A stretch of 64,000 bases of DNA from Musa acuminata AAA Group (Eukaryota; Streptophyta; Magnoliopsida; Zingiberales; Musaceae), in contig NC_088348.1 of assembly GCF_036884655.1 (NCBI RefSeq), positions 27,179,501 through 27,243,500 of the forward strand, written 5' to 3'. The notes below the pieces were generated by a model that was not told the DNA's origin, did no database searches, and saw only the letters and a list, made by a program, of their open reading frames with translations. Position 1 is the stretch's first letter. Each line of letters starts with the position of its first letter. Position numbers and translations under genes: made by a program. Shown here piece by piece: positions 1 to 9,306 of the stretch.

Positions 1-1114
1 TTATCATAGTATAAAATCTTCTTGATAGTGGTAGCAACTCTAACAGGTAAACTTTTTTAAAATGACTAAAAACACCAGCTGGCTGCTAATGGTTACAAAC
101 ATACTTACCTAAAAAGGGGTGCTAATGGTCTCTATTGTACCTTTTCTTCATATCACATCAAAAGGACTTTCATAAACGTAGATTAAGTGTGTTAGTCCTG
201 CATCATACTTTTGCATTATGGATGTTATGTTGGCAGCCTATGCAATGCATGGTTCGTGGTACGTAGGGCTATCTCTTTGATGCTCTATCAAGTTTGCAGT
301 CACTGGGAAATGTGGCACTTAGTTTTAAACTTCAGTAGGTACAAAACTAGATTTAGATTATATCTTGTTATCTGGAGAACATGTAGCAAGATATGATACA
401 ACATGCATGCTGTGCGCAAAAAGACTTGACCATTAGCAAGATATGATACAACATGCATGCATGTAGTACTTAAAAGAGTTTGCTCATCAAAAAACCAGTA
501 AGAATTGTTTGTACTTTACGGTTACATAAACAACACCAATAGCTATGCAACTAGACTTTTTTAACCTCTGTACTTGATGTTGATTGTGAACTTTTTTTTT
601 TCCTTCTGTTGGTAAGTTGCTTGTTTAATATTATTATGCAATGCAGATTGCAGACTTTTCTCTAAATATTCATAATTATTCGGTGCCTTCACATAAACCT
701 TCTTAATTATCTTCTTAGGGTTGCTGCATTTTACTTCCTTAATCTTTATGTTAAAGGGTGTGCCTATAGCATTAAGCCTAGGGAGTGATAATGCTTGACA
801 CTGGAGTTGTGGATGAGCCGCAGCACAAACTTATAAGAGGCATCCTAGGCCTAAGTATATAATTAATGATAAATAAAAAGGTTTGTTTGATTCTTACGAA
901 TTAGATACAAACTTTAAAGCTAATAAGCAGTTTTTCTATGTTTGGTTAAGTATTGGTTAAGTATCCTTTAAGGATATGTCTCAGCATCATCTGTTGGTGC
1001 AACATACTCATGTAACTGTATCTTGATATACCCATTTTTTGTTTTCTTAAAAGCATAGTTTCTTGATATACCCATCTGTTAACTCATTAGATATTATGAG
1101 TTTCAATTATGCAG
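1..1114. other. Intron and flank of the DENN gene, no exon seen
   Basis: This AT-rich stretch precedes the first recognisable exon of the DENN gene. I see no open, codon-biased segment bounded by splice sites. The phase-0 exon that begins at 1115 needs an upstream coding exon, so this is probably intron, and the gene start lies to the left of the window. Confidence 0.5.
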
Positions 1115-2130
1115 GTTAAGGCATGCTCAATGCCTCGGCTTCCTGGGTACAAGGAGCTCGTTTCTGATTTGGGTCCTATTCATGCTAGACTCTCATGTGA
1201 AAACTCCATAGCTAAACGGCATCCTGTTTACAAATGCAGTGAAGTTCAGGTTTTCTCATGCCTCATGGTTTTTAAGTTTGTTCTTTGTTTGCTATGCTAC
1301 AAATTACTACAAGAAAAACACTGACCATTAATATGCTCTAGTTTGAAATTGGCCAATTGAAAAGATGGGAGGAATGGTGTGAGCACTAATCTACATAGGG
1401 CACTGCATGCATTTAAAAGAATTTGGTGATAGTCCCTTGTTCTTGCAATCAGTGGTGTCCATTCAAATCAAACTTCCTTGTTCTTGCAATCACTAATTCT
1501 CTTGTTTTATAATTTTTGTTAAAGCATTCTTATTCACAGTCATGAAATGTTGAAGATTTGATGTGGTTCTATTTGCAGGCTGAAGCTGCTGGGCAATTCT
1601 TAAATGCCATGAGACGCTACTTGGAATCTCTTTGTTCTAATTTGCGCTCTCATACAATAACTAACGTGCAGTCAAATAATGACAAGGTTATTCATATCTA
1701 TCTAACTGGTTATTGTTGGGATTTTTATGCTAACATATGCATGTACATGACTTGTTATCAGTGAGTTTGTTTCATGAATATCTTTTTAAGTTATCAGTCA
1801 AATAATGACATGAATATCTTTTGAACACAGGTATCACTTCTACTTAAAGACAGTTTTATTGATTCCTTTCCAACTAAAGATCGTCAATTCGTTAAGGTGA
1901 CAACACATGACTTTCATATGTTTTTGACATATTAGAAAAAAAAATTCATATTTTTTCTTTTGAGTATTACGATATTTTGGTTTGACACTAGGTTTGGTAA
2001 TTTTAGACTCTTGCAGCAAATAATAGAATTTTCTGCTGCTGACCATCCATTAATGCTGCAGCTCTTTGTGGAGACACAACTATTTTCTGTTCTATCAGAT
2101 TCGCGGCTTTCTAGATATGAGACTGAATAG
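1115..2130 (+). CDS. DENN domain-containing protein, C-terminal exons (5' partial)
   Basis: Four exons, all in phase 0: 1115-1249, 1579-1686, 1831-1896 and 2062-2130, with TAG at 2128-2130. All three introns have GT...AG ends (donors CAG|GTTTTC, AAG|GTTATT, AAG|GTGACA; acceptors TTGCAG, ACACAG, CTGCAG). The joined product ends with an aromatic-rich dDENN-type tail in which FVK is followed by LFVETQLFSVLSDSRLS. From memory this resembles the C terminus of plant DENN (AEX-3) domain proteins of the At5g35560 type. DENN proteins act as guanine-nucleotide exchange factors for Rab GTPases in membrane traffic. About 125 residues are visible; the catalytic DENN core lies outside the window. The exon structure is firm, and the family call rests on motif recognition. 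Confidence 0.75.
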
Positions 2131-2410
2131 ATTTTGCTGCCGATTAAGATTTGGGATGTGGTCACAAAGAGCTTTCGGACGTGGTTGAATTCACGTATGA
2201 TCAGCACGGCTTTTACTACCGCAAGCGGAGTGCCGTTCCCGAAGAAGAGCAGCAGCAGCAGCCGGTAGTGTAAAATATTTTGTCGTTGTGCCCTTCCAAG
2301 CCTCATGGTGATGCATCCTAGTCTTTTTTTTGTAAAACGGGGATGCCTTGGTGTATCTGAGCTCTGTTTGCCTTATATATACATGAAGTTTGTCCATATC
2401 CAATAAAGTT
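2131..2410 (+). other. 3' flank of the DENN gene with a second coding-like segment
   Basis: After the TAG, the segment at about 2166-2273 is open in another frame and ends in TAA. It has strong G/C third-position bias and a plausible composition (TYDQHGFYYRKR, then an E/Q-rich tail). It could be an alternative terminal exon, a remnant of another gene, or 3' UTR that is open by chance. AT-rich sequence follows. Confidence 0.3.
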
Positions 2411-4519
2411 TTGTTATTTTCCGGTTTATGCTTTGTTGCTCACAATTTTTGGTTCCGTGTTAAAATTTTCAAATCTCATCCCTTATGCCGTTCTTCATGC
2501 AACTTTGATAAAATTAAAGAAACTTAAAACTTGATTAATTTAAAGTTAGAAAACTAGAAGTTCTCTTACTAAATTAATTGCATATCCAATAAAATTAATT
2601 CGAGCAAAAAACTAGAAACCAGAAGAAAAAAAGAAGAATTTCACAACATGCAGAATGTAGTAGTAGCCATCAAACAAAAAAAGATTGGGGAAGCGTACCT
2701 TGTGGCAAATCTTTTTCATTCATGGGCATAATCCTGCACCATAATATCTCAGCGCGATAACATATGCACAATGTTGTCCCAGGTATTTTTCAGATTGGTA
2801 TTTTTGCCAATCCAACAAACCTAAGATCTAAAATCTGGTCTAGGCAGCTAAAAAACTTGTACATTTAAAAACTAGGAATGCTGCAGCCATCGTTAGAAAG
2901 AAAGAAAGAGAGGGCTGGAGAAGACAGGGAAAGAAGATCTCTCACCAAGTCCCGCCTCGCTGACAACTGGGCTCGAGCGAAGGGATGAGCTGCGGGTGGA
3001 GCTCCTGCAGGGGCGACCTGAGAACACATCACCCTGCCAAATCAAACGGCAGAAACCGCCCCGGAGTCGTAGTGGCGCATGTGGTCGCAGGTCGCTCCTG
3101 TTGGAACTCCTCCCCTGTGCTACCTACACTTCCTCCTCCCCCCAGTCTACTTCTTTATGTACACCTCCTGTTGATCTGCAGGTTTGTACTCCCCGGCTCT
3201 CCACATGTACTGGAAGGGCGGGTTTAAGTGAAGAGGGAGTACAGTTGATAGTACCGTCCATATCTATCCTCGTACTGCCGCGTCCTCCCCCCTCCCGTCT
3301 CCATTATTTTACCCCCATATTTTCCTTTGGCGTCTCCGAGCACATCAAGTGACGTGTCGCGGGCTAATACATCCCTGGCCCATTCCTCGACTCTCTCGTG
3401 GACTTCCATCTGTCGGACAGGACTCCGATTCCCAATGGTTCGCCATCTCATCCAATTCCTAGTGTAGTGAGTAGACGAGTCCTTTGGGTCGAATCAAGCC
3501 AAGACGATTCGGGCGAGTCTAATTAATCGATCAATGGATCTAGTTGTCTAACCGAAGTGAGGACGCTTTCCTTACAAACAATTAAAGATAATCTAAGTCG
3601 TGTGTACATAGTTTGAAGCACGAATCTTGAGCATGTGGAAGCAAAGGGGCGGTGGGCATACCTAGTGGACCTTCTGTTGAACTCAAGTGGTTTCTTGGTT
3701 TCGTGAAGACCGCTCCACCTTCCACCGATCGCCAAGGAAAACACATCAAGAAGCCAAGAAACACACAACAAGCAGATCAAATAAAACTTGTGAAAGAACT
3801 CGGATCATAAGCCAGGAAACAAATGCGACATACCGTACAATTAAATTGAGTCTTTAAGCGAAAACTTGGGGCAAAGTACAAACCATGCCCAAGAAATCAT
3901 GATGCTATGATATATCGAAGAGTATAAGGAGGTTCAATCCCTACAACAAAATTGGGATACATGATACAACTAATGGTGTCGACACCGATCAAATCAAGAC
4001 CATCAAGAAATCAATCCGTCACGGAAGCAATGGGAAATCACTAACCCATGCGGAGGAAGTAAAGAAAGAAAGGTAAGCCGATGAATAATGTCACGAATCA
4101 ACAGGAAACCAACACCACGATCGATGAAAGGAGAAAGGAGGAGAAGAATGAGACAGATGCACCTCAGTCCAGGCATAAATGGCAGCAAGAAAGCGCGCAT
4201 TCTTGAAGAAGAACTTGTTGTCGACGACATTGAGGATCCTCGCTTGCTTGACAAGCCGCGCCGTCACCTGCGCCTTCTCTCTCTCTCTCTCTCTCTTCGA
4301 AGTGGAGGATTAAAAGAATATTTCCTCTTTATATATATATCTCTTGATATGTAGCGAACTTTTTCTTATGAGAAAACTATTTTTTCTTTTGGAACGAACT
4401 TTCGAAAAAAAAAGCGCCAATCGGAAACTGTTTGCAGAGGTCTCAACTTTTAAAATTTTGAACAGAGCACCGCTGATCACATGTAAAAATTCTCTTAGAT
4501 GGTAAAATATTTAGTCACT
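2411..4519. other. Intergenic stretch with possible minus-strand gene remnants
   Basis: No complete gene is supported. On the minus strand a short ATG-started segment with G/C-rich third positions (3029 down to 2946) ends in a GTGAGA donor-like site. A segment ending at 2720 is codon-like too. Around 4260-4170 (minus) is a codon-like run that ends before a GTGCAT site and has a TATA-like run upstream near 4330. It resembles the 6174-6119 segment in the same orientation but has AAG where that copy has ATG. These are probably decayed duplicate gene starts. Confidence 0.3.
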
Positions 4520-5103
4520 ACAACTGATAGGGTATATTTTGGGCCCGGACACGCCACAGCTGATACCACACGCTAAGTCAGAATCGTACCAAAAAGTTGT
4601 TCCGTATGTCCCATCTCGAGAGCTTGGGGCGATGTCGTCTGACGCTACTCCGCATGTCCCGGGAACGACGATCGATCAAAAGTGTCGTCCCATCCCTCGA
4701 GGGTCAACGATCACGTCAAATCGATGCGCTACCGACCCTCATGCAATGGTATAAAGCCCCTAGCCGACCTCCGGCCAGAGGGAGGGAGACATAAAAAAAC
4801 AATCCACCCCACACTGACTTACTCGTCGAAGGGGCCAAAGCCGGGGATCACCCGACGAGGGCCATTTTTTGCAGGCGAACGACCACCTACGAGCGGCGAG
4901 CACCTCAACCCAGGAGACGCCATACACCGCGCAACGGAGAGATGTCAATCAACCCAGATCCCGACCAACGCTAACCAACACTCCTTCCCGAGAGCACAGC
5001 CACCTCATCATCCAGCTCACTCTATAGAAAGCTCCTGACATCGACCTGCAGAACTAGTCGTGCTGACTCATCAGCCACGGTATATTTGTTCGCTAACAAC
5101 AAC
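4520..5103. mobile_element. Solo LTR with 5-bp target site duplication
   Basis: The LTR runs 4525-5098 (574 bp), starts TGATAGGGTATA and ends CGCTAACA, so it has TG...CA ends. It is flanked by the 5-bp direct repeat ACAAC at 4520-4524 and 5099-5103. It holds a TATA box (TATAAAGCC near 4750). About 67 bp downstream is a G-rich leader related to those of the two Tat elements further right, ending in a TTTTTTGCAGG-like motif. No internal region is present, as expected after unequal recombination between two LTRs. The GC-rich composition contrasts with its AT-rich surroundings. Orientation is plus, judged from the TATA box and leader order. Confidence 0.85.
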
Positions 5104-5771
5104 TATATTTTTTTTATAAATAGATAAATACATGATATTGGTTTCAACATTAAAAAACTCCTAATTATATTATTTGAGACGTTTCTTAATTTCTCAAAAT
5201 TATTATTTTTTTTTATAAACACGTGGTTACATAAGTTTCTTAGTCTAAAGGATTAACCTCTGATGACAATAATCTATCATTGAAACTCTAATTTTATTTT
5301 ACAGATTGATGTGCTAATTAAAACTAGATTTCTTAGACAAGAATTGTCTATTCGAGAACTCTTAACTTCTAAAAATCAATCATTTTCATTAGGAAAACAT
5401 TTATAAAAGATTAGGATTACGATTATTAGCTTTATGTGTTTATATTTTCACTAATAAATTGAGAATATACATGCATTAGTAAATATTTAGAGAAGTTATA
5501 TTGCAAAAAATTGAACGAATGCGATCATGCATAATACTTCTAGTGAAGAATACATGTATGAGAATTAAAAGCAACCTAAATCGATGGACACCTTAATCAG
5601 TAGACCATCACTGCACGCTTGCTTCCTAAAGCAGATGACAGAAAGGGGACGGATGCTTCCTTGGTTTCGGAATCCGCTTCACCCTACCGAATCCAAACGC
5701 AACAGAAGAACGGGGGGAGGAGACGATTCAAAGAGAAGAAACTGAAAACGAGCAAGAAAGGGGTGTAATTG
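5104..5771. other. AT-rich intergenic sequence
   Basis: Low-complexity AT-rich DNA right of the solo LTR. I see no codon-biased open frame, RNA gene or repeat boundary. Confidence 0.5.
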
Positions 5772-5972
5772 CCTGAAAGAAAACCCAAAAAGCCAAAGAA
5801 ACAAACAGATCAAACGGAACATGTAGTGAACATTGAATCTTGTGCAATTGCCTGAAAGAAAACCCAAATCGCCAAAGAAACGAACAGATGAAACGGAACA
5901 TGTAGTAAACGTTGAATCTTGCGCAATTGCCTAAAAGAAAACCCAAATCGCCAAGAAGCGAACAGATCAAAT
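5772..5972. repeat. 79-bp tandem repeat, about 2.5 copies
   Basis: Copies start at 5772, 5851 and 5930, each beginning CCTGAAAGAAAACCC or CCTAAAAGAAAACCC, giving a period of 79 bp. The third copy is partial. Differences between copies are mostly single substitutions. A related but diverged segment, with the same AAGCCAA(A)GAAAC...CAGATCAAA order, occurs once near 3730-3785. On the minus strand the repeat looks like pyrimidine-rich intron sequence ending in TTTCAG. Confidence 0.8.
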
Positions 5973-6762
5973 CGAATCCAAGAAATCATGATGCAGAAAA
6001 GATTTAATGAATCAAGGAGTGAGCGGATTGTCCAAACGCTAGATAAGAACTAGGATTTCTGCAGCCAGAAAGAAACCATCCAAACCAGAACTGACGAAGA
6101 AGGGTGAGACACATCTACCTCGGTGTTTCTTGAACTCCCGTTCGCTCGACGGCGATCGCCGTCACCGGCGCCATCGCTCTGCCCTCCACTTATATCGGTG
6201 TTTCTCTGGTATTGGAATTGGTTGGTCTCATTGTCTCCCGATACTTGAATGAATGAATGAAAGGAAAGGGCGGTTTCTTCTTTTGAATTGTTTTACCACG
6301 AGGAGATACGCGATGCATTTACGCGCGACCTCTCTCAAATGATATGACATTTAAGATCCATATTTTTCATCTTTTAAAAATAATCCTTGATAACGGAAAA
6401 AAAATATTTTTATAAATATATAAATGGATGATTTTTGTGAAATTTTTTTTTTTTTCTGTGCTCGTATTTTTTATTTTTCCCGTATAGTACCTTTATTTTC
6501 TATAATTTCATAAATATTCTTTCTTTCTCTGTCGCTTTCATCCAACCAATATCACCTGCTCTTCCCTACGCATCACCATTAATGCTTCAATGCGATGCCC
6601 ATTGCGTTTGTCGCCTTAGTCCTATTCCTCATTAGTTGTGTTCGTTGCTTTAAGGCCCCCTTCCCCACTTGTTGTGCAATGCGAGACATTATTGTCTTTG
6701 GGTAGCACCCTTCCTTCTTTGTTGCATCTATCATCTCTGCCCCTTGCCTATCACTATGAGGC
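5973..6762. other. Intergenic; possible minus-strand first-exon remnant at 6174-6119
   Basis: On the minus strand a TATATAAG box near 6191-6198 is followed by ATG at 6174 and an open, GC-rich 56-nt segment ending in a GAG|GTAGAT donor-like site at 6119. No continuation exon could be assigned. The remainder is AT-rich with no supported feature. Confidence 0.25.
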
Positions 6763-6835
6763 CCTCACCCTTCCTCGAGACGCAATACTCTGTCGACTTC
6801 AACAATCGAGTATTGCGTCTCGAGGAAGGGTGAGG
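6763..6835. repeat. Perfect 28-bp inverted repeat (hairpin) with 17-nt loop
   Basis: The left arm 6763-6790 begins CCTCACCCTTCC. The right arm 6808-6835 is its exact reverse complement. The loop is 6791-6807. Perfect pairing over 28 bp in otherwise ordinary intergenic DNA implies a recent inverted duplication or a conserved fold-back. It would form a strong hairpin if transcribed. No gene is seen around it. Confidence 0.85.
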
Positions 6836-7591
6836 ATCATCTTTATCAACGATGACAAATCCATTCTTTCTTTATTTTCTAGGGTGAAAATAATAAGCAA
6901 AAAAGAAAACAGGAATGTCTAACATAATGGGTGAGGAAGGAAAGAGAAATTACGAGATTATAAAAATAATGAGAACTATATTGAAAAAAGAAAAACAAGA
7001 TACACCTTATGGGAAAAAAAAAATATTTTCAAAAAAATCATTCTATATAAATAAATGATGATAAATTTTAAATAAGTCTTCTATTGGATACTTAAAATGA
7101 CAAGTAAGAAAGACAAGAAGAATACATAGTTTAAGCGTCTTGGATTCTTCTATTTTTCCACTGTGACTAATTAGAAAGTAATAATCTAACATAGGATTCA
7201 CTGATCTCCATCAGTGGTCCTTCACCTACGCCATGATTCTTGCCACCTTAACATAAATTATTGCCATCTTTTGGACTTTACTAATAAGTTCATTTCAGAT
7301 CCAAATCTTCGGATCCAAGAAAGACTTTCATGATTTATCATAAGATTTTGAATTTAAATCTTATTTTCATCATTTTTTTATAAATAAATAAATAAATAAA
7401 ATTATTCACTAAAGGAATAAAGAAACTAACAAACAATGGTTGAAATAAGCTAATTAATGTTCTATTTTCCTGCTAAAACTAAGAAAATATTTATACATCT
7501 CCAGTGGAAAAAAAGTTGTTGTTTTTTTATATTCTTCTTTTTTTTTGGCTTTTTTGGGTGGGGGGGCCGCGTTGGAGAGGAGGGGATTGCA
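6836..7591. other. AT-rich 3' flank of the GATA gene
   Basis: Mostly A/T runs. The part adjoining 7592 is presumably the 3' UTR of the minus-strand GATA gene. Nothing else is supported. Confidence 0.4.
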
Positions 7592-8518
7592 TCAACGGAG
7601 GAGTAACGAGGGACGGCGCGGCGCCGTGGTGCTCCGCCGCTCGCAGACAGCCTTCTGACGGCGCATCTCCACGATGCGGCGGTGGGAGTTGGAGTGGATG
7701 GCGGCGGAAAAGGTGGGGCTGCTCGCCGGCCGGTACTCTGGGACCAGACGACCGGATTTGAACCTCACGCCGCACGCGTTGCAGAGCGTCTTCGGCCCTT
7801 CCGGCCCCGCCCGCCACTGCGGCGTCTCCTCCGCCTGGCAGTGCCTGCACCGCCGCCGCTCTAGGGTGCACACCCTCTTCGCTCCGGCCATGGCGGCTGG
7901 CTTCGGGGGGAAGCAGGTTGGCACCCTCCGTCCCCGCCTCCGTGTTTTGCTCCTCGGACGCACCGGCGCGGAGAACGAAGCCGCGGCCGCCAGGACCGAA
8001 ACAGGGCTCGGCCGCTCCCCCACCGCGCACATTGCGGCCCCGGCCTCGATTCCGCTCCCTCCGCCGCCGCTGCCGCCGCCGCTGCGGGAGGGGGCGGGAA
8101 TCTCGAACGACGTCTCCAGCGCCGGAAACGCGTCCTTGTTCGCGAGCCACTCGAGCTCCTCTTCCTCCTCGTCTCCTCCATCTCCTCCCTCCGTCGGCAG
8201 CCCCTACAAAAGCCCCACATTAGGAACAATAAAAAGAAAGGATTTTGATCATTTTTCTAAGCCAAAAACAGGATTTTGACGAGGTTGGAAAGGAACCGGA
8301 AGGCCATCTCCGGACGGGTCGAATAATTCCTGGAAGAGGAGGGCGTGGAGCTGCAACTCCCCTGCGGCAGCTGTGGCGGCCGAGGATGACGCCGCCTCAA
8401 GTGGCGGATGGTAAGGGTCGGATGTGAAGTCCATAAACAGGAGTTCGTCGGCAAAGCACGCCTCCGCTGCGGTCTCCTCCTCCAATGGCTCGGTCATCGC
8501 CTTCTCTGAGAGCGCCAT
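7592..8518 (-). CDS. GATA zinc-finger transcription factor (plant class A type)
   Basis: Two exons on the minus strand: 8518-8297 (74 codons) and 8203-7592 (204 codons including the stop), both phase 0, give 277 residues. The intron has donor CCG|GTTCCT and acceptor TTTTGTAG. I chose the ATG at 8518 because upstream in-frame codons lack another ATG. Exon 1 encodes an acidic N terminus. Exon 2 opens with an acidic [19 protein letters not shown] segment typical of this family, then a basic [10 protein letters not shown] stretch. Next comes the zinc finger, CRHC...CNAC with 18 residues between the pairs (C-X2-C-X18-C-X2-C), and then [15 protein letters not shown]. The product is a nuclear protein expected to bind WGATAR sites. 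A retrotransposon starts 130 bp upstream of the ATG. Confidence 0.9.
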
Positions 8519-8652
8519 GGCTGTATGCTTCACTTACCCCGTCAAAGAAGTGGAGAGAGATGAGAGGATAAAGAGCAACAAGTTTCCAACGAGAGAAGCC
8601 GATAGGAAGATTCCAATCTCGGCGTTGATTACAATGTCCTTAAGATGGATAC
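8519..8652 (-). promoter_or_regulatory. Short 5' UTR or proximal promoter remnant of the GATA gene, cut by an LTR element
   Basis: Only 130 bp of host sequence lies between the GATA start codon (8518) and the target-site duplication GATAC at 8648-8652. It contains purine/pyrimidine-rich sequence typical of a plant 5' UTR and no clear TATA box, so the original promoter is now beyond about 10.8 kb of retrotransposon. Confidence 0.5.
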
Positions 8653-9277
8653 TGATATGGCAAAAAATGGCGGACGTCACTCCTGGCAATGTCCCCCGCA
8701 CGTGGACAGGCGCGGCGCCCCAGGAAGAGCAATAAGGGTGACGATCTGCGTCCGGACGTCAGCCTCGCTGAGCCCACAGCCCCCTTCAGTTGACCCAGCA
8801 CAGTAGGACGAGACAAAAGTAGGTAGCGGTTGGAGCTCGCCCATACCCTGCGATTCCCCGGTCCCCTACGCAACATCCTCGGCGATGTCGGACGCTATCG
8901 GAGGTACGGCCCCGACTGACGGGATGGTGCGCCCGGTAATGCCGAGTCCCCCTATAAACACCCCCGAGCCAGAAGGAGAAGAGGGACTGGCTCCTGAAAG
9001 GAAAACGACCTCCACGTCACTCTCTAACTTGATCATCGGAGGGGTCGGGTGGAGCATCCCGACCCGACCTTTGTGCAGGTACCGAGCCGAGGCCCCCGTC
9101 TGGATACGCAGCATCCCCGCCCGGAGGAAGTCGCAGCGTCGCCCCGAGGCCGAGGCCGCGCCCGACCGCCTTGGCAGAGACGAGCAACGCCCCAGGGAGA
9201 TCCTCGCCATTCGGACCCCCGAACGAGCCGAGACGACCCCCCGGGTCACGGCTAAGAAAAAGGTGTTTACCCTAACA
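8653..9277 (+). repeat. 5' LTR of the young Tat element
   Basis: 625 bp with TG...CA ends. A TATA box (CTATAAACACC) lies near 8950. A perfect 8-bp stem with an 8-nt loop (GGGTCGGG 9042-9049, CCCGACCC 9058-9065) lies about 90 bp downstream, followed by CTTTGTGCAGG. This is probably the transcribed R/U5 leader. Confidence 0.95.
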
Positions 9278-9279
9278 TA

Positions 9280-9298
9280 ATGGCGCTAGAAGGAGGGC
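9280..9298 (+). promoter_or_regulatory. Primer binding site
   Basis: TGGCGCTAGAAGGAGGG begins three bases after the 5' LTR end. The same motif follows the 5' LTR of the older element at 20984, which supports its role as the tRNA primer site. I did not assign the tRNA. In this copy the site overlaps an in-frame ATG (9280) that the older copy lacks. Confidence 0.75.
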
Positions 9299-9306
9299 CG
9301 GTCCGA

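Noticed and set aside
4539..5038. Three overlapping plus-strand open frames
   Set aside because: They lie wholly inside the solo LTR, whose GC-rich sequence gives chance open frames.
7674..8279. Plus-strand open frame of 201 codons opposite the GATA gene
   Set aside because: It is the complement of a GC-rich coding exon with clear GATA zinc-finger residues on the other strand.
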